64,000 bases of DNA from Lunularia cruciata (lineage: Eukaryota > Streptophyta > Marchantiopsida > Lunulariales > Lunulariaceae). Position 1 is the stretch's first letter. Each line of letters starts with the position of its first letter. The translations under genes and the position numbers were made by a program. This document shows, piece after piece, positions 9,607-20,902 of this stretch. Below the pieces are notes generated by a model. The model ran no database searches, was not told the origin of the DNA, and saw nothing but the letters and a program-made list of their open reading frames with translations. The stretch lies in assembly GCA_948567375.1 (NCBI GenBank), contig OX419758.1:36161473-36225472 (forward strand). The letters are read 5' to 3'.

Positions 9607-12321
9607 ATTTTCCGCAAGTTCATCCATGTGTTTGCTTTTAGTTACAAGGATTTGAAGGAAGTCACCTTGGAGGAGCACAAGATAGAGGTGGAGTCACATG
9701 CAAGACCAATCCGCCAAAAGCAACGTCGCATTAGCCCACCAATATCTTTGGTTGTGAAGGAGGAGATTGATAAGCTCAAGGAGGCTGGATTTATCTTTGA
9801 GGTGGAGAATTCAGAATGGGTGTCTCCAATTGTCATTGTGAAGAAAAAGAATGGCAAGCTTCGGGTATGTGTGGATTACAAGAAGCTCAATGCTGTTACC
9901 AAGAAGGACTACTACCCATTGCCATTCATTGATGAGATCTTGGAGGAGGTTGCAGGTCATGAGAGGTACAGTTTTGGAGATGGTTATAGTGGATATAACC
10001 AAATCAAGATTGCACCAGAGCATCAACAACTCACCACATTCACCACACCTTGGGGAACTTACGCTTTCAAGGTCATGCCTTTTGGGCTTTGCAATGCTCC
10101 AGCCACATTCCAACGGTTCATGAACAAGGTATTTGAACCTTTCATTGGGAAATTTGTGAGAGATTTCATTGATGACTTTTGTGTCTATGGGAGCAAGGAG
10201 GAGCACTTTGAGCACCTAATCAAAGTCTTGCAACGCTTGGATGAGGCAAATGCATCACTCAACCCAGAGAAGTGCATTTTTGGATGTGAAGAAGGTCTAC
10301 TTTTGGGGCACATCATCTCCAAGGATGGAATAGCAGTTGATCCTGAGAAGGTGAGGAAAATCTCAGACCTTCCATTCCCTTCAAGCTTGACAAAGTTACG
10401 CCAATTCTTGGGAATGGTTGGGTACTATAGGAGGTTCATCTTCTCATTTTCCAACAAGGCTTATGCATTGACCATCTACATGAAGAAGGGTGTAGATTAC
10501 ATGGTGATTTTGGAAGACAAGGAGGCTCTCAAAGCTTTTGAGGAGCTCAAGCAATCCCTTGTTGTAGCTCCAATTCTTGCTAAACCTGATTGGAGTAAGC
10601 CTTTCATCCTCTACACTGATGCTTCTAATGTAGCTATAGGATGCACTCTTAGTCAATTAGACCAAGATGGGCATGATCATCCAATAGCTTATGCTAGTAG
10701 GCAGATGGTTTCAGCAGAGAAGAACTACTCTGTCATAGAGAGAGAAGGGTTGGCAGTGATCTTTGGTCTCAAGAAGTTTAGACACTACTTGATTGGAGGG
10801 AAAGCCACAATTGTCACGGATCACAAGGCTTTGAAGTACATCTTCAACAAGCCTAATGTTGAAGGGAGACTAGCAAGGTGGATGATACTCTTGTCTGAGT
10901 ATGACTACACAATTGAGGATAGGCCAGGAAAGAAACATGCAAATGCTGATTTGTTATCTAGAGCCTATGATCATGATGGAGATGAGCCAGTAGATGATTC
11001 CTTCCCGGATGAGGAGCTCATGACAATCTCAGTCACTCAAGAGATTCCAATGGAGTACAAGGAGATTGTGGATTTTGTGACAAGAGGTAACTATCCAGAA
11101 GGGATGCATGCTAGGGAGAGGAAGGCCCTTGCAGCAAGATCTAGACCTTACACAATGGTGGAGGATATTCTTTTTCACCAAGGAGCAGATGGTCTACTTC
11201 GAAGAGCAGTGGGTAAGGAAGAGTCTATCCTACTCATAAAGGAGTTTCATGAAGGTTTAGTATGTGGAGGACACTTTGCAGGAAAGGTGACTGCTTTCAA
11301 GATTCTAGATGCAGGTTACCATTGGAGAGGGATTTTCAAGGATTGTCTTGATTATTGCAAAACTTGTCATGTTTGTCAAGCTTTTGCTAGAAAGTCTACA
11401 TCCACTCCACCACTTAGATCAATTCTATTGCTAGGACCTTTTGAGAAGTGGGGAATTGATTTTGTAGGACCTCTCAATAGAACCCCAAGGAACAATCGGT
11501 ACATTGTGGTAGTTACTGATTACCTTACCAAGTGGGTTGAGGCTAGACCATTGAGGGACAAGAATGAAGATGAAATGGGTAGATTTCTTTATGAACGCAT
11601 TATCACTAGGTTTGGATGCCCTTTGGAGTTGGTTTCTGATAGAGGAGGAGAGTTTACAGGAAGCATTACTACAGCCATGCTACGACATTTCTCTATCACA
11701 CATAGAGTAACTACATCCTATAAGCCAAATTCCAATGGCTTGGCAGAGAGAACCAATCAGACCTTGTGCATGATGTTGGCCAAAGATGCAGAAATGGAGG
11801 GGGCTAAACATCATTGGGACAAGAGGATTCATGCAGTTTTGTGGGAGTATAGGACAACCATGAAGACTTCCACTGGATATTCTCCATTCCAATTGGTGTA
11901 TGGTATTGAGTCTACCTTACCTATTCACTTTGATCTTCCTACCTTCCAAAGCATTCATAGGAGATTGAAGAAAGCACAAGGAAGTGATGCAGAGAAGTCA
12001 AGGAAGGATCAACTCATGGAGTTGGAAGAGGCAAGAGCAGTTGCTATGGTTCGAGTGGAGCAAGCCCAAAGGAAACAAAAGGAGAGCTATGACAAGAGGC
12101 AAGGCAAGAAGAAGGTGGAGCCTTTCAAAGAAGGTGATTGGGTAATGTTGTTTGATTCCATTCGATTCAAGAGAGTACAAAAGAAGTTTTTGCCTAAGTA
12201 CTTTGGACCTTTCATAGTAGAGAAGGTGTGGGGAAATTACACTTATGATCTCAAGGAGTTGGGAGGAAGACACTTTGATAGGATTAACCATGATAAGTTG
12301 AAGATGTACCATAGAAGGTAG
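9607..12321 (+). CDS. pol: A1 Pol: reverse transcriptase, RNase H, integrase (904 residues)
   Basis: Counting from 9607, RT comes first, with KLRVCVDYKKLN, GDGYSGYNQI and the catalytic FIDD (Asp-Asp at residues 189-190). RNase H starts with LYTDAS (catalytic Asp at residue 338) and ends with HANADLLSR. Integrase has an HHCC zinc site (His 548 and 556, Cys 587 and 590) and the catalytic D, D and E at residues 618, 678 and 714, with 35 residues between the last two. A basic segment and a GPF/Y-type module (LPKYFGPFIV) follow, without a chromodomain. The first in-frame ATG is at 9628, but the conserved frame begins at the UAG. All catalytic residues are present, so this copy may be functional. 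The stop at 12319 lies 48 bp before the 3' LTR. Confidence 0.95.
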   Translation: MFRKFIHVFAFSYKDLKEVTLEEHKIEVESHARPIRQKQRRISPPISLVVKEEIDKLKEAGFIFEVENSEWVSPIVIVKKKNGKLRVCVDYKKLNAVTKKDYYPLPFIDEILEEVAGHERYSFGDGYSGYNQIKIAPEHQQLTTFTTPWGTYAFKVMPFGLCNAPATFQRFMNKVFEPFIGKFVRDFIDDFCVYGSKEEHFEHLIKVLQRLDEANASLNPEKCIFGCEEGLLLGHIISKDGIAVDPEKVRKISDLPFPSSLTKLRQFLGMVGYYRRFIFSFSNKAYALTIYMKKGVDYMVILEDKEALKAFEELKQSLVVAPILAKPDWSKPFILYTDASNVAIGCTLSQLDQDGHDHPIAYASRQMVSAEKNYSVIEREGLAVIFGLKKFRHYLIGGKATIVTDHKALKYIFNKPNVEGRLARWMILLSEYDYTIEDRPGKKHANADLLSRAYDHDGDEPVDDSFPDEELMTISVTQEIPMEYKEIVDFVTRGNYPEGMHARERKALAARSRPYTMVEDILFHQGADGLLRRAVGKEESILLIKEFHEGLVCGGHFAGKVTAFKILDAGYHWRGIFKDCLDYCKTCHVCQAFARKSTSTPPLRSILLLGPFEKWGIDFVGPLNRTPRNNRYIVVVTDYLTKWVEARPLRDKNEDEMGRFLYERIITRFGCPLELVSDRGGEFTGSITTAMLRHFSITHRVTTSYKPNSNGLAERTNQTLCMMLAKDAEMEGAKHHWDKRIHAVLWEYRTTMKTSTGYSPFQLVYGIESTLPIHFDLPTFQSIHRRLKKAQGSDAEKSRKDQLMELEEARAVAMVRVEQAQRKQKESYDKRQGKKKVEPFKEGDWVMLFDSIRFKRVQKKFLPKYFGPFIVEKVWGNYTYDLKELGGRHFDRINHDKLKMYHRR

Positions 12322-12360
12322 AGAGACCTTCACTTTGAGGACAAAGTGAAAACTTAGTCC

Positions 12361-12369
12361 GGGGGTAAA
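12361..12369 (+). other. A1 polypurine tract
   Basis: GGGGGTAAA lies directly before the 3' LTR and is the expected second-strand primer. A2 has the same tract at 51233-51241. Confidence 0.7.
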
Positions 12370-13048
12370 TGTAACACCCATTTGTGCATGTGTGTGGTAT
12401 TGTGATATTTAGCTTGGTATTACAAGTACTTAAGAGATATTATTTATATAGAGATAAAGGATGGTTCTATATTAGTCATGGTTAGCTAAAGTTAGTCATA
12501 GCTAAGATAGATGGGACCTTACTTTAGAGGAAGTAGAAAAGATGAGCACCACTATTTTGGATTTTAGTGTGTTGACTTGGTATTATTCCTAGGTGTTTGG
12601 CTTTGGGGAAAGAGTTGAGAACTCTTGGGCCCGCAAGCCTTTTTGTTTTGGATTCTTCTTTAGTCCAAGGATAGCCCATGTGAAGGAATCCTTGCTTTAG
12701 TGGTTGGGTCAAGATAAGGGGAATATGCCCATGTGAATGGATATTCCTTTCTACTTTTTGACTTTACTTGACTTTTAGTCTAGTAACTTGAGTTACTACG
12801 GTAATTAGTAACTTTGGTACGTAACTATTTCACAAGTATATAAACAAGGAGTGAGGAGGTACTCATCATCCTTTCATTTGCAACTATCTCTCTCTCATTG
12901 AGTTCTCTAGTGAGCAATGTCTTGAGTCTTGGAGTGTTGGCCTTGGAGGAGTATGATGGAGTTGGGGTTCCTTGCCTTCTTAGTCCATGGTGCGCTACCA
13001 TAATAGCCATCAGAGGTTCATCCTGAGTGAGAGACAGGCCGGCTCACA
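12370..13048 (+). repeat. A1 3' LTR (679 bp)
   Basis: It is identical on reading to 5248-5926. The bases after it, GAAC, repeat those before the 5' LTR. Confidence 0.95.
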
Positions 13049-13550
13049 GAACGTAGACAACAAGCTCCTCACGTGTGATGTACTATGTCGAACTACCACC
13101 TAGAGATGTTTGGATCTAAAATGGACACCTCTCCACATCGGTCTTCCGTAACTCCAGATTGACAACTGCAACCTTCTCCAACATAAAGGGCTGTGCACCA
13201 GAGTCTAACAAGACTCTCTATGGTGAATAGACCTTCCTTGAAGGTCCCACCAAAAAAAATCCCCCCTCTGGTTATCCAATAGGACAACACCAGGTGTGAA
13301 CCGCGCTCTCTCAAAGGCCGGTCTAGTTGGCAACTCCTTCAGTCTAGCCGCTGCTGCCTGCCATAAACCATTGGTTGCTGAACGGATCCCATGCTCCTCA
13401 ACCAAGTCAGCTCCACTACTAACCACCTCTGCTCTAGTAGTAGGAACCGCACCATCCCTACTCTCACACAGCGTGGCAGCCAACGGGAATACTAGGGCTA
13501 GGTCAACTCCCAATGTAAACATGTCACTAGCTGAAAACAAAGGATGCCAC
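13049..13550 (-). pseudogene. D1 protease N-terminal part
   Basis: The minus strand reads VLLDSGAQPFMLEK at about 13170-13215, the retropepsin active-site motif with its Asp intact. Upstream, at 13205-13540, is an open stretch of 111 codons rich in Ala and Arg that would join gag to protease. A stop follows the active site by about 20 codons. The frame is interrupted at 13049 by A1 and resumes at 5247. Confidence 0.7.
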
Positions 13551-16179
13551 TGTCAGGAAAATTGTTTGGCCTCGAGAGTGCACCGAGCACCTGGCTGCTT
13601 GTGCTTAGTATGCCTTTATTGTAGTTGATTTAGAGTTTCTCGTAGACTGACATTCTCTTCCTATTCCTGGTGTGGTAGAAATCTCAACTCTATAAACTTT
13701 TGGGTTTTTCTTTGTTTCCTGATGTTGGGTTTCTGAGGGTTTGTGTTTGTCTTTGGCCTTCGCAGAACTGGCTAGTTCACGTGGGTTCTGCTACGGTTTC
13801 AGACCCGACGGTCCCTAGGAATGGCTGGGAATTTCACAAACAACAAATAGTATTCTATTCGGCTCAACCCGACACCCAGACTACTGAATCAACCATTCAT
13901 ATAGATGGACTGAGAGCTCCTAAAATAGAACTTCCTCAATGCTAGTCACAGATCAAATACACCATTGTCTCAGGATTTGTCATTCATAAAATTTCAGTTG
14001 CAAGGTTCACAATTTTGGGAAAGCCAACCAACTCCAGTTCAAATAGTGTCTACACTAAATTATGACAAAAAATCAATTTAGCTGGCGCCTTCACATGCAC
14101 TCTGTCCGATAACAATAAAGACAACTCACCCTCCGGACTTCTTCCTTCACCTCCCAACAACACTCCCATCAATGCTTTCTCCTCTGAAAACCCTCACAAA
14201 GATCCATTGAAAAACCCCTATTCAGCCCTCTCCTTCTCAAAATCCTACAACCACTCCTTGCAAAGCTCTTCTGGCATTTTCCAGAATGCGCTCTACTATC
14301 ATTTCCCGAAAGCTCTCTGTCCAGCTCTCATCGGTCTCGAATTTTCATATCCTATCAGCATGTGCACTCCCGCAAGACTTTCTCCTCTGAAAACCCTCCA
14401 AAAGATCCACTAAAAACCCCTGTTCAGCCTCCCCTTCTCGAAATCCTGCAACCACTCCTTGCAAAGCTCATGTGGTATTTTCTCGAAAGCTCTCTATTGT
14501 CCTTTCCCGAAAACCCTCTGTCTCTCTCAAAAGTTCCTGCAAACTTCTCTCTTGAACCTCCTTTGGCATTTCCCGGAACTGTCAGCCCTTCTCACTGTGA
14601 AGAACTCAACTCTTGTCAACTCTTCTCTTGAAAACTTTCCCTGTCATTTCCCAAAACTGTTAGCCCTTCTCACTGTGAAGAACTCAACTCCTGCACAACC
14701 TTGCCAACTTCCCTCTCAAAATCCTCTGGCATTTCTCGAATTGTCAGCCCTTCTCACTGTGAAGAACTCAACTCCTGCCCAACCTTTCCAACTTCCCACT
14801 TGAAGATCCTCTAGCAGTTTCCCAAAACTGTCAGCCCTTCATCTTTTGATAATTCTCCCTGTCAAGAACTCAACTCCTGCCCAACCTTGCCAAATTCCCT
14901 CTTGAAAATCCTCTGGCACTTTCCCAAAACTTCCTGCCCAACCTTGTCAACTTCCCTCTCAAAAATCCTCTGGCACTTTCTGAAAACTGTCAGCCCTTCA
15001 TCACTTTTGATTATTCTCCTTGTCAAGAACTCCTGCCCAACCTTGTCAACTTCCCTCTCGAAAATCCTCTGGCACTTTCTTTCCAAAAACCCTACTCTCT
15101 TCTCTCAATAATTCCTGCAACTTCTCTCGAAAATCCTCAGGCATTTCCTGAAACTGTCAACCCTTCATCTCTCAAAAATCCTCCCTCACTTTCCAAAAAC
15201 CCTACTCCTTTCTTCTCAAAATTTCCTGCAACTTCTCTCTCGAAACTCCTCTCCTCATTTCCTGAAACTCTACTCCTTTCTTCTCAAAATTTCCTGCAAC
15301 TTCTCTCTCAAAACTCCTCCGGCACTTTCTTTCCAAAAACCCAACTCTCTTCTCTCAAAAATTCCTGCAACTTCTCTCAAAAATCCTCTGCCAACTTCTC
15401 TCAAAATCCTCTACCAACTTCTCTCTCAAAATCCTCTGGCATTTCTTGAAACTGTCAGCCCTTCCTCATTTTCAATAATTCTCACTGTCAAGAACTCCTG
15501 CCCATTCTTCTCCTGAAAACCTCTTGTGTCATTTCCCAAAAACTTCTTGCCCAACCTTGTCAACTTCCCTCTCAAAAATCCTCTGGCACTTTCTGAAAAC
15601 TGTCAGCCCTTCATCTCTCAAAAATCCTCCCTCACTTTCCAAAAACCCTACTCCTTTCTTCTCAAAAATTCCTGCAACTTCTCTCAAAAATCCTCTGCCA
15701 ACTTATCTCTCAAAATCCTCTCTCACTTTCCAAAAACCCTACTCCTTTCTTCTCAAAATTTCCTGCAACTTCTCTCTCAAAACTCCTTTCCTCATTTCCC
15801 AAAACTCTACACCTTTCTTCTCGAAATTTCCTGCAACTTCTCTCTTGAAACTCTTTGTCTCTCTCAAAAATTTTCTGGCTCCTTCTCCTCTAAGCCCAGT
15901 ACTCTTTCATTCCAATAACGTAAACAAAACCTGAGCTAGTGTAAACCCCCCACATTATGTCTTGGCTCCAGCCACATTAAAAGACTCCTTGAGCTAATAA
16001 CACCATAACTTTTTCCAGCTTCACAATAATATAGGAAATATTTCCCGCTGCAAGGTAGCAAAACCCACACCCGAGACATATTATCATAAATCCATGTTCC
16101 TTACAACAACTAAAAGAGTAAAGAAAATTTATCACACCAAAAGCCTCAAGGGTACACTAGGGCTATTTTCCCAACGACA
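13551..16179. mobile_element. E1: non-coding TG...CA element, probable solo LTR
   Basis: It starts TGTCAGGAAA and ends CCCAACGACA. It is homologous over both ends to E2 (21832-24804). The flanking tetranucleotides are CCAC (13547-13550) and CCGC (16180-16183), consistent with a 4-bp duplication that lost one CpG. It splits D1 between gag and protease. No RT, integrase or transposase frame is present. The frames visible in its middle are low-complexity products of a pyrimidine-rich repeat. A solo LTR of a large retrotransposon is the best reading; a non-autonomous element is the alternative. Strand is not determined. Confidence 0.55.
14210..15910. repeat. Pyrimidine-rich irregular minisatellite in E1
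   Basis: The plus strand is strongly C/T-rich and repeats variants of AAAATCCTCTGGCATTTC, CTGTCAGCCCTTC and AAGAACTCAACTCCTGCCC many times in changing order. Unit lengths vary, so this is a shuffled array rather than a clean tandem repeat. It inflates long but meaningless Ser/Leu/Pro-rich frames. Confidence 0.75.
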
Positions 16180-17151
16180 CCGCATAATCAGTTGAGCCGC
16201 CCACAACATCATGCTAGACTTAGTCTGTGTAGTAGCAGGTGGCTGACTAGTAGGTAGTCTATCATGCACTCCATCACCACCTACCACACCTGCATTGGGA
16301 TGTCTAGGAACCATGGATGTTGTCTGCAATGCCTCAAATAGTGTGAAAGACTGGGGAAGTTTGATCTGTCTCCCAACCTCTCCTCTCTATGGGTCCAACT
16401 CCACTGATGCTTCTCTAGGCTCTGGAGCACGTACTGCACTCCTAGTCACTGCTGTAGATGCATCCACTTGTGCTACTCCGCACATGAAGTCCAAAGCATC
16501 TTTATCACCAACATATGAGGTGGAAGCCTCAGCTTCCGAATGTGATCTCCTCTGAGCAATAGCCATACTAGCCAATCAGAATTAAGGGCATGTACTGCAC
16601 CCCTACTAAGTGTAGATCCTCTACCACCACCTCTACTACCTCATCCTCCATCAGCCGTCTCATGCGAGTGTATGCCTCACATAGGCTCTCTCCAGCCTTC
16701 CACTGGAACTCTTGCAAGCTCCTCAGCTTGTCAATCCGTACTCCTTGGTAGTTTTGCCTCAAACACAAGAAGAACTTCACCATGGGATTAAACCTCCGTA
16801 CCACACTACCTCCTATAGTGGCACCTCCACTCGTAGTAGCACTATCTCCAGCTAGTGCACCTCCACTAGCTCCACCAAAACTACTCGAGCTAGAACTTGT
16901 AGGTACAGCCAATCTACTCTTGGTCTCCAAACCTGAAGTGATAGAGACATAGTTTGGAGACAAATACTGTCTCCATAACTCAATCTCCTCCAAATGAGCT
17001 CTCCTAAACTCATGGTAGTCATCCATTGGCGGACCCTCCAAGTGCTGAAACAACTCCTTCCATGCCATGAAGGGTGTAAATAAAGTTGGGTTCCGCATTT
17101 GCTGTAGATCACACCAACTATCAAACTCCTAGATGAAGTCATCCAACTCAA
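16180..17151 (-). pseudogene. D1 gag (decayed)
   Basis: The minus strand encodes a Gag-like region: FMAWKELFQHLEGPPMDDYHEFR near 17060, and FLCLRQNYQGVRIDKLRSLQEFQWKAGESLCEAYTRMRRL near 16660-16770, typical of a plant gypsy capsid. A Ser/Gly/Ala-rich insert lies between the two. The frame 16568-17098 is open for 176 codons; the rest has stops. E1 cuts it off from the protease. A zinc knuckle is not visible. Confidence 0.65.
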
Positions 17152-18714
17152 TGGTACCCACTATACCAGAGTAACGCTTAGGGCCTTTTGGAAGCCCTAT
17201 AATCTCGTCCATGTCCCTCAACAAGGGTGTGGACACACCAAGTGCACTCTCAATTGAATCAGCTCTTGTGTCAAACTCCAACTCAAAGTCAATCTCCTCC
17301 CTCATTGGGACCTGAGATACAGGCTGATACCAAGCACCACTCTGAGTAAACCCACTATGTATTGTAGGGCTAACTCCTCTGGAATCCCCAAAGAACTACG
17401 TCCTGACCAAGTAACCGCAATAGCAAACAAGATCCACCAACTGCAACCGCAAGTGCCCCACTAAGTGCCAACACCACCAAGTGCCAATACCAACTAAGCA
17501 CCACCCACTAATGTAACTCTAACCAAGATAACTACACTAGGGGAAAGGGCAACCTGTAACCTGCCATCATAACATGCACTCTCATGGTCTACAAGTCATC
17601 ACTTCTTGCCTCACTGGAGAGAAACAAATGTAGTATGATTGGTCATCACTCCAACCTCACTATTGAGAGCACACTAGAGCACCAACGCTCAAAAGTCAAG
17701 GCACCTCACACAAATGTGGTGCATAAATAGGAAGTAAAGAATGGAGGGGGTCCAATCATAAGAAATCTAAACAAAAAACCTCCATCTCATAACACAACAC
17801 GAGACTGACTCTGCCACCATTTGGCATTTGACATAAGAGAAGTTTGTGTCTTAGTCCTAAGCTACTAGGATCACCAAGAATGGGATCAAATTGCCTCTCC
17901 TAGCCAAAGCTACATGTGTATAGATAACAGTGGCACAGTCACTAGAACAACAAGTGAGGGTGGACCTATTGGCTAGAGCACCAATCTAGGAACAAGAGAT
18001 ATAGGGGTCAAACCCTATTGCGCACAATCTAGCAAGAAAGGTAGATTTTGCCAACCAATGACCAAGATCTACTCTAAACTAGCTAGCCTCACGCCAACAA
18101 GTTGGCTTGTTGGCCCTTCTAGGCCTTTGTAGCCTCTCATAGCCCTATGCCTCAAAACACCAAAATTAAGCAAAATGAGGCCTTTCTTCTTGCCACTTCA
18201 AACCTCCTCCAAAATTGGTAAAACTTCTCTAAATCTACAAAAGTCCTCCAAACTAGCCAAACTCCTCCAAATCTGGCCAAAATCTGACGTAAATCCCAAC
18301 CAAAATCTGATGTAAACCCTAAAGTTGATTGTCCGCCAAATCCTCCGCTAACTTTCCACTCGAGCCAAATTGACAATACGGGTTTTTCCAAATCACAAAT
18401 TCAGGAGAATAGCTTCCCAACTCCACCTTCAATTTGACTTTCTGAGCCCAACTCGCAGCAAATTGGTCATGCCTTCACCTCTTGAGCTCAAAATCACAAC
18501 AACTGCTCAAAATTTGCTCCTTCTTTGCTCAAAAATTTGCTAGCGCTTCCGCACACCGTCTGCCTTACTGCCAAATCTACAGCAATTGAACAAGCTTTTG
18601 CACACTAGGGAAACACCGAACTTGAATTGAGCTACCAATGATCCACTGAGCTTGGAGATACTACCAACACTCAAAGTTCCTACACCCAATTTCCCCTTGA
18701 CTTCACTTCTTTGA
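17152..18714 (-). other. D1 5' leader, no clear gene
   Basis: This lies between the D1 5' LTR and gag. The first part (17152-17400) may still code the N-terminus of Gag (acidic stretches such as EREEIDFELEFD in the minus direction). The rest is non-coding with some low-complexity runs, for example repeated CTCCAAA motifs at 18190-18290. No primer site is recognisable next to the LTR, consistent with the deletion that also removed the U5 end. Confidence 0.45.
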
Positions 18715-19166
18715 TGTAATCAGATTGTTTATCACTCTCAACTCAACTCAACTCAAATCAGTACTTGATCTGTCACTCTATAAACTGCCAACAATTGGGT
18801 TTTGATTACAGTCAAGCCACACCCACTCTAGCATAGAGAATCCAGGTGAGGCTCGCTGGCCTTTGTCCACCATAGCCAGGAACTCGAAGGCTCAATATCA
18901 AAGAAGTGAGCTCTCTAGAGCTCAATTTGAAACTATACTCCTTGGACTCGAGCTAGCTCTAAAACCCTAACAATCCCACTGATGGCACACTCGACGGTGC
19001 AAATGGTGCAAAGTGATGGTGGGCCCCACCGTGAAGTCAGTACCCTGAACACAAAATCTGACCGTCAAAAATTAGTCTCTAAGATACTGCTAAAATAATT
19101 GAAACTTCTATCACTGGAAGTCCAATGTCTGAGCAATCTAGATGCGACACTACAAATGGCGTGACA
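18715..19166 (-). repeat. D1 5' LTR (452 bp, U5 end missing)
   Basis: It aligns over its whole length with 452-903. It begins TGTCAC at 19166 on the minus strand and ends GATTACA at 18715. The 104-bp U5 tail of the other LTR is absent. Confidence 0.8.
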
Positions 19167-20207
19167 CACTCCACTTTCTCATTATTGCTCTCAATCATAT
19201 CTATGGATGCTATCTCCATACCTTTGTTTAGATTAGAGCCACTTGGGTTTCACCACCTCCCTCTTTCCTTCTATTGGCTCCCTTATAACCCCTTCTTCCA
19301 TGGTAAGTGAAATTTGGGCAATTCTTTTGGATGTGAGCTCTTCCTCCACAATGAAAATGATTTCTTTCATTGAAATTGTTGTTGGTTGGTTGGCGTCCTC
19401 TATATGGATAGTTTTTATAACTCCTAGGCCCTCTACCCACATTTTAATCCACCTTTCTCTTCTCCCATAGTTGCACTACGTTGATCTTGACATTTGCAAG
19501 TTGTTATGTGATGGTTTGAAGTGGATCTTTTGGTAGAGGTGCAAGAACTAGAGCAACTACTACTTGTGGTGCAAGCCTTACCACCAAAGTGTCAAAAGGT
19601 CCACCATAATTTTAGCCTTGCAAAGGATGCACAACCTTCTTCACTACCAAATCAACCCCCCAAATCCCCTTCCAAACTCTCCTCCATACAAATTGCAATC
19701 TTGTTAGATTCAATCTTAGAAGAAGGATTTTCATATCTCACCTTGCTTATTATTTGTGGTCTTGACCCTCCCACAAAATTCTTGGTGATCATGGCTCCTA
19801 TGCTAGTCATATTAGTCCCCACATAATCCCCACCCTTTCTCAACACTATGCAAAATCTGGACTCTAATTTCTCCACTCTTTCTACATAGACTCTCACTTT
19901 CTCTCTATTTCCTTGTTTGAGAAAGGTAACTTCACTCATCAATCTCTCATAACTCTCATCTTGAAGAAATTTCTCAATGAGTGCTTAAGTCAAACTCTCC
20001 CAAGGCTGTTCTTGCCCATCTCTCCTCTTTCTTTCTGGTAGTCTGACTCATACCATGTAAGGGATACATCTTTAAAGAAATCTGGTAATATTGAGACCAC
20101 TCATTCTTCCTCCTCTCATTATTTCATATGCAAGCTCTCTTGAAGTCTATCAAAAAAGCTTCCATATCTTTTCCATCCTTGCTAAAGAAAACCAGAAGTT
20201 TCCTCAT
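19167..20207 (-). pseudogene. A3 gag (decayed)
   Basis: The start codon is at 20205-20207 by comparison with A1. Segments matching A1 Gag are visible: VTFLKQGNREKVRVYVERV near 19930 and the zinc knuckle region FNERNHFHCGGRAHIQKNC near 19350. In the knuckle the first Cys has been changed to His. Stops and frameshifts break it into pieces. It ends at the D1 insertion point. Confidence 0.75.
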
Positions 20208-20524
20208 CTTAACCTCCCACTATCTTTCTTTTCTCTCAATCCTTTTTTCCTTTCACTCTATAACTAATAGAGTATGTACATGACTAACACCATTTGAGAA
20301 TAATCCACCCTAGGGAACACAAAAGGTTCAGGTTGCTCCAAGATTTCTTAGCAACATCAAAAGCTAGAGTGCATATTAATCAAATCCTCATGGATAGTTT
20401 ATCCATAAGTTGAAAGATTATCTCTATCATTAATCTTGAGAACTAGCTGATGAAAGTGATAGTATTTCTTTAGCAATACTAAGACTCTCTCCAAGATCCT
20501 TCACCAAAGTCTCCAAAAGTACTT

Positions 20525-20902
20525 TTACTCCACCACATCATGTCTTTTTGGAAGTTCTTCCACTCCATAGATCTCACACAACTCCTTGGTCTTAGATCTT
20601 CTCCCTCCCAATCTTGGTGAAGAAGGTCCAACATGCAAACCCAAGTCAAGTAAGCCTTTCCTTTCCCTCAATCTCTTGCTCTCAAAGGTCAACATACATG
20701 AAATTGCCTTATGTTCCTTCTCTCCATATATAAAGCACTTAGACTGACTCTTTCCTCCAAGTGGTATAGGTTTTTGGGTCCTCTCAACACTCTCTTCAAT
20801 TTCTATTCTAAACTCTCTTTTCTTCAAATCCACCCCTAAAATCACCTCAAACCCTTGGAGAACCTTGCATAGTCTCAATTTCCACTCTTGGTAACCTTCC
20901 AT
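20525..20902 (-). pseudogene. A3 upstream CCHC ORF (decayed)
   Basis: An open frame of 125 codons is homologous to the 157-residue ORF of A1. The zinc knuckle reads CFIYGEKEHKAISC, with the second Cys changed to Tyr, and the C-terminal Ser-rich part is lost to a frameshift. It shows that the ORF belonged to the family before A1 and A2. Confidence 0.7.

Larger units (their letters stand above)
5248..13048 (+). mobile_element. A1: young, apparently complete Tat/Athila-like gypsy retrotransposon
   Basis: The element is 7.8 kb with two 679-bp LTRs (5248-5926 and 12370-13048) in which I found no difference. It is bounded by TGTAACACCC and GGCTCACA and flanked by the 4-bp target duplication GAAC. 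It contains a tRNA-Asp-like primer site, a leader ORF, a CCHC ORF, Gag-protease, Pol behind an in-frame UAG, and a purine tract before the 3' LTR. All frames are open. RT and integrase sequences (GDGYSGYNQI, no chromodomain) place it outside the chromoviruses, near the Tat/Athila branch. It inserted into the protease of D1 and is the youngest element in the window. Confidence 0.95.
348..19166 (-). mobile_element. D1: gypsy-type LTR retrotransposon with a DNA methyltransferase domain, nested and decayed
   Basis: The element is read on the minus strand. Its ends are TGTCAC at 19166 and GCACGACA at 348, flanked by CACT on both sides inside the A3 gag. The order on the minus strand is 5' LTR (18715-19166), leader, gag (16180-17151), protease (13100-13550), methyltransferase (3700-4830), RT (2435-3090), RNase H remnant, integrase (1204-2190), 3' LTR (348-903). 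Two later insertions split it: A1 within the protease (5248-13048) and E1 between gag and protease (13551-16179). Without them D1 is about 8.4 kb. Every coding domain has stops and RNase H is mostly deleted, so D1 is dead. It is Ty3/gypsy because integrase follows RT. Confidence 0.85.

Noticed and set aside
11998-12381. A minus-strand frame of 127 codons at the end of A1 pol, considered as an antisense env-like ORF
   Set aside because: It overlaps the integrase C-terminus and runs into the LTR; it has no clear signal peptide and transmembrane architecture. No env-like gene was found between pol and the 3' LTR (48 bp).
14362-15934. Long overlapping plus-strand frames in E1, up to 136 codons, rich in Ser, Leu, Pro and Lys
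   Set aside because: They are translations of the irregular C/T-rich repeat; several frames are open at once and there is no conservation with E2.
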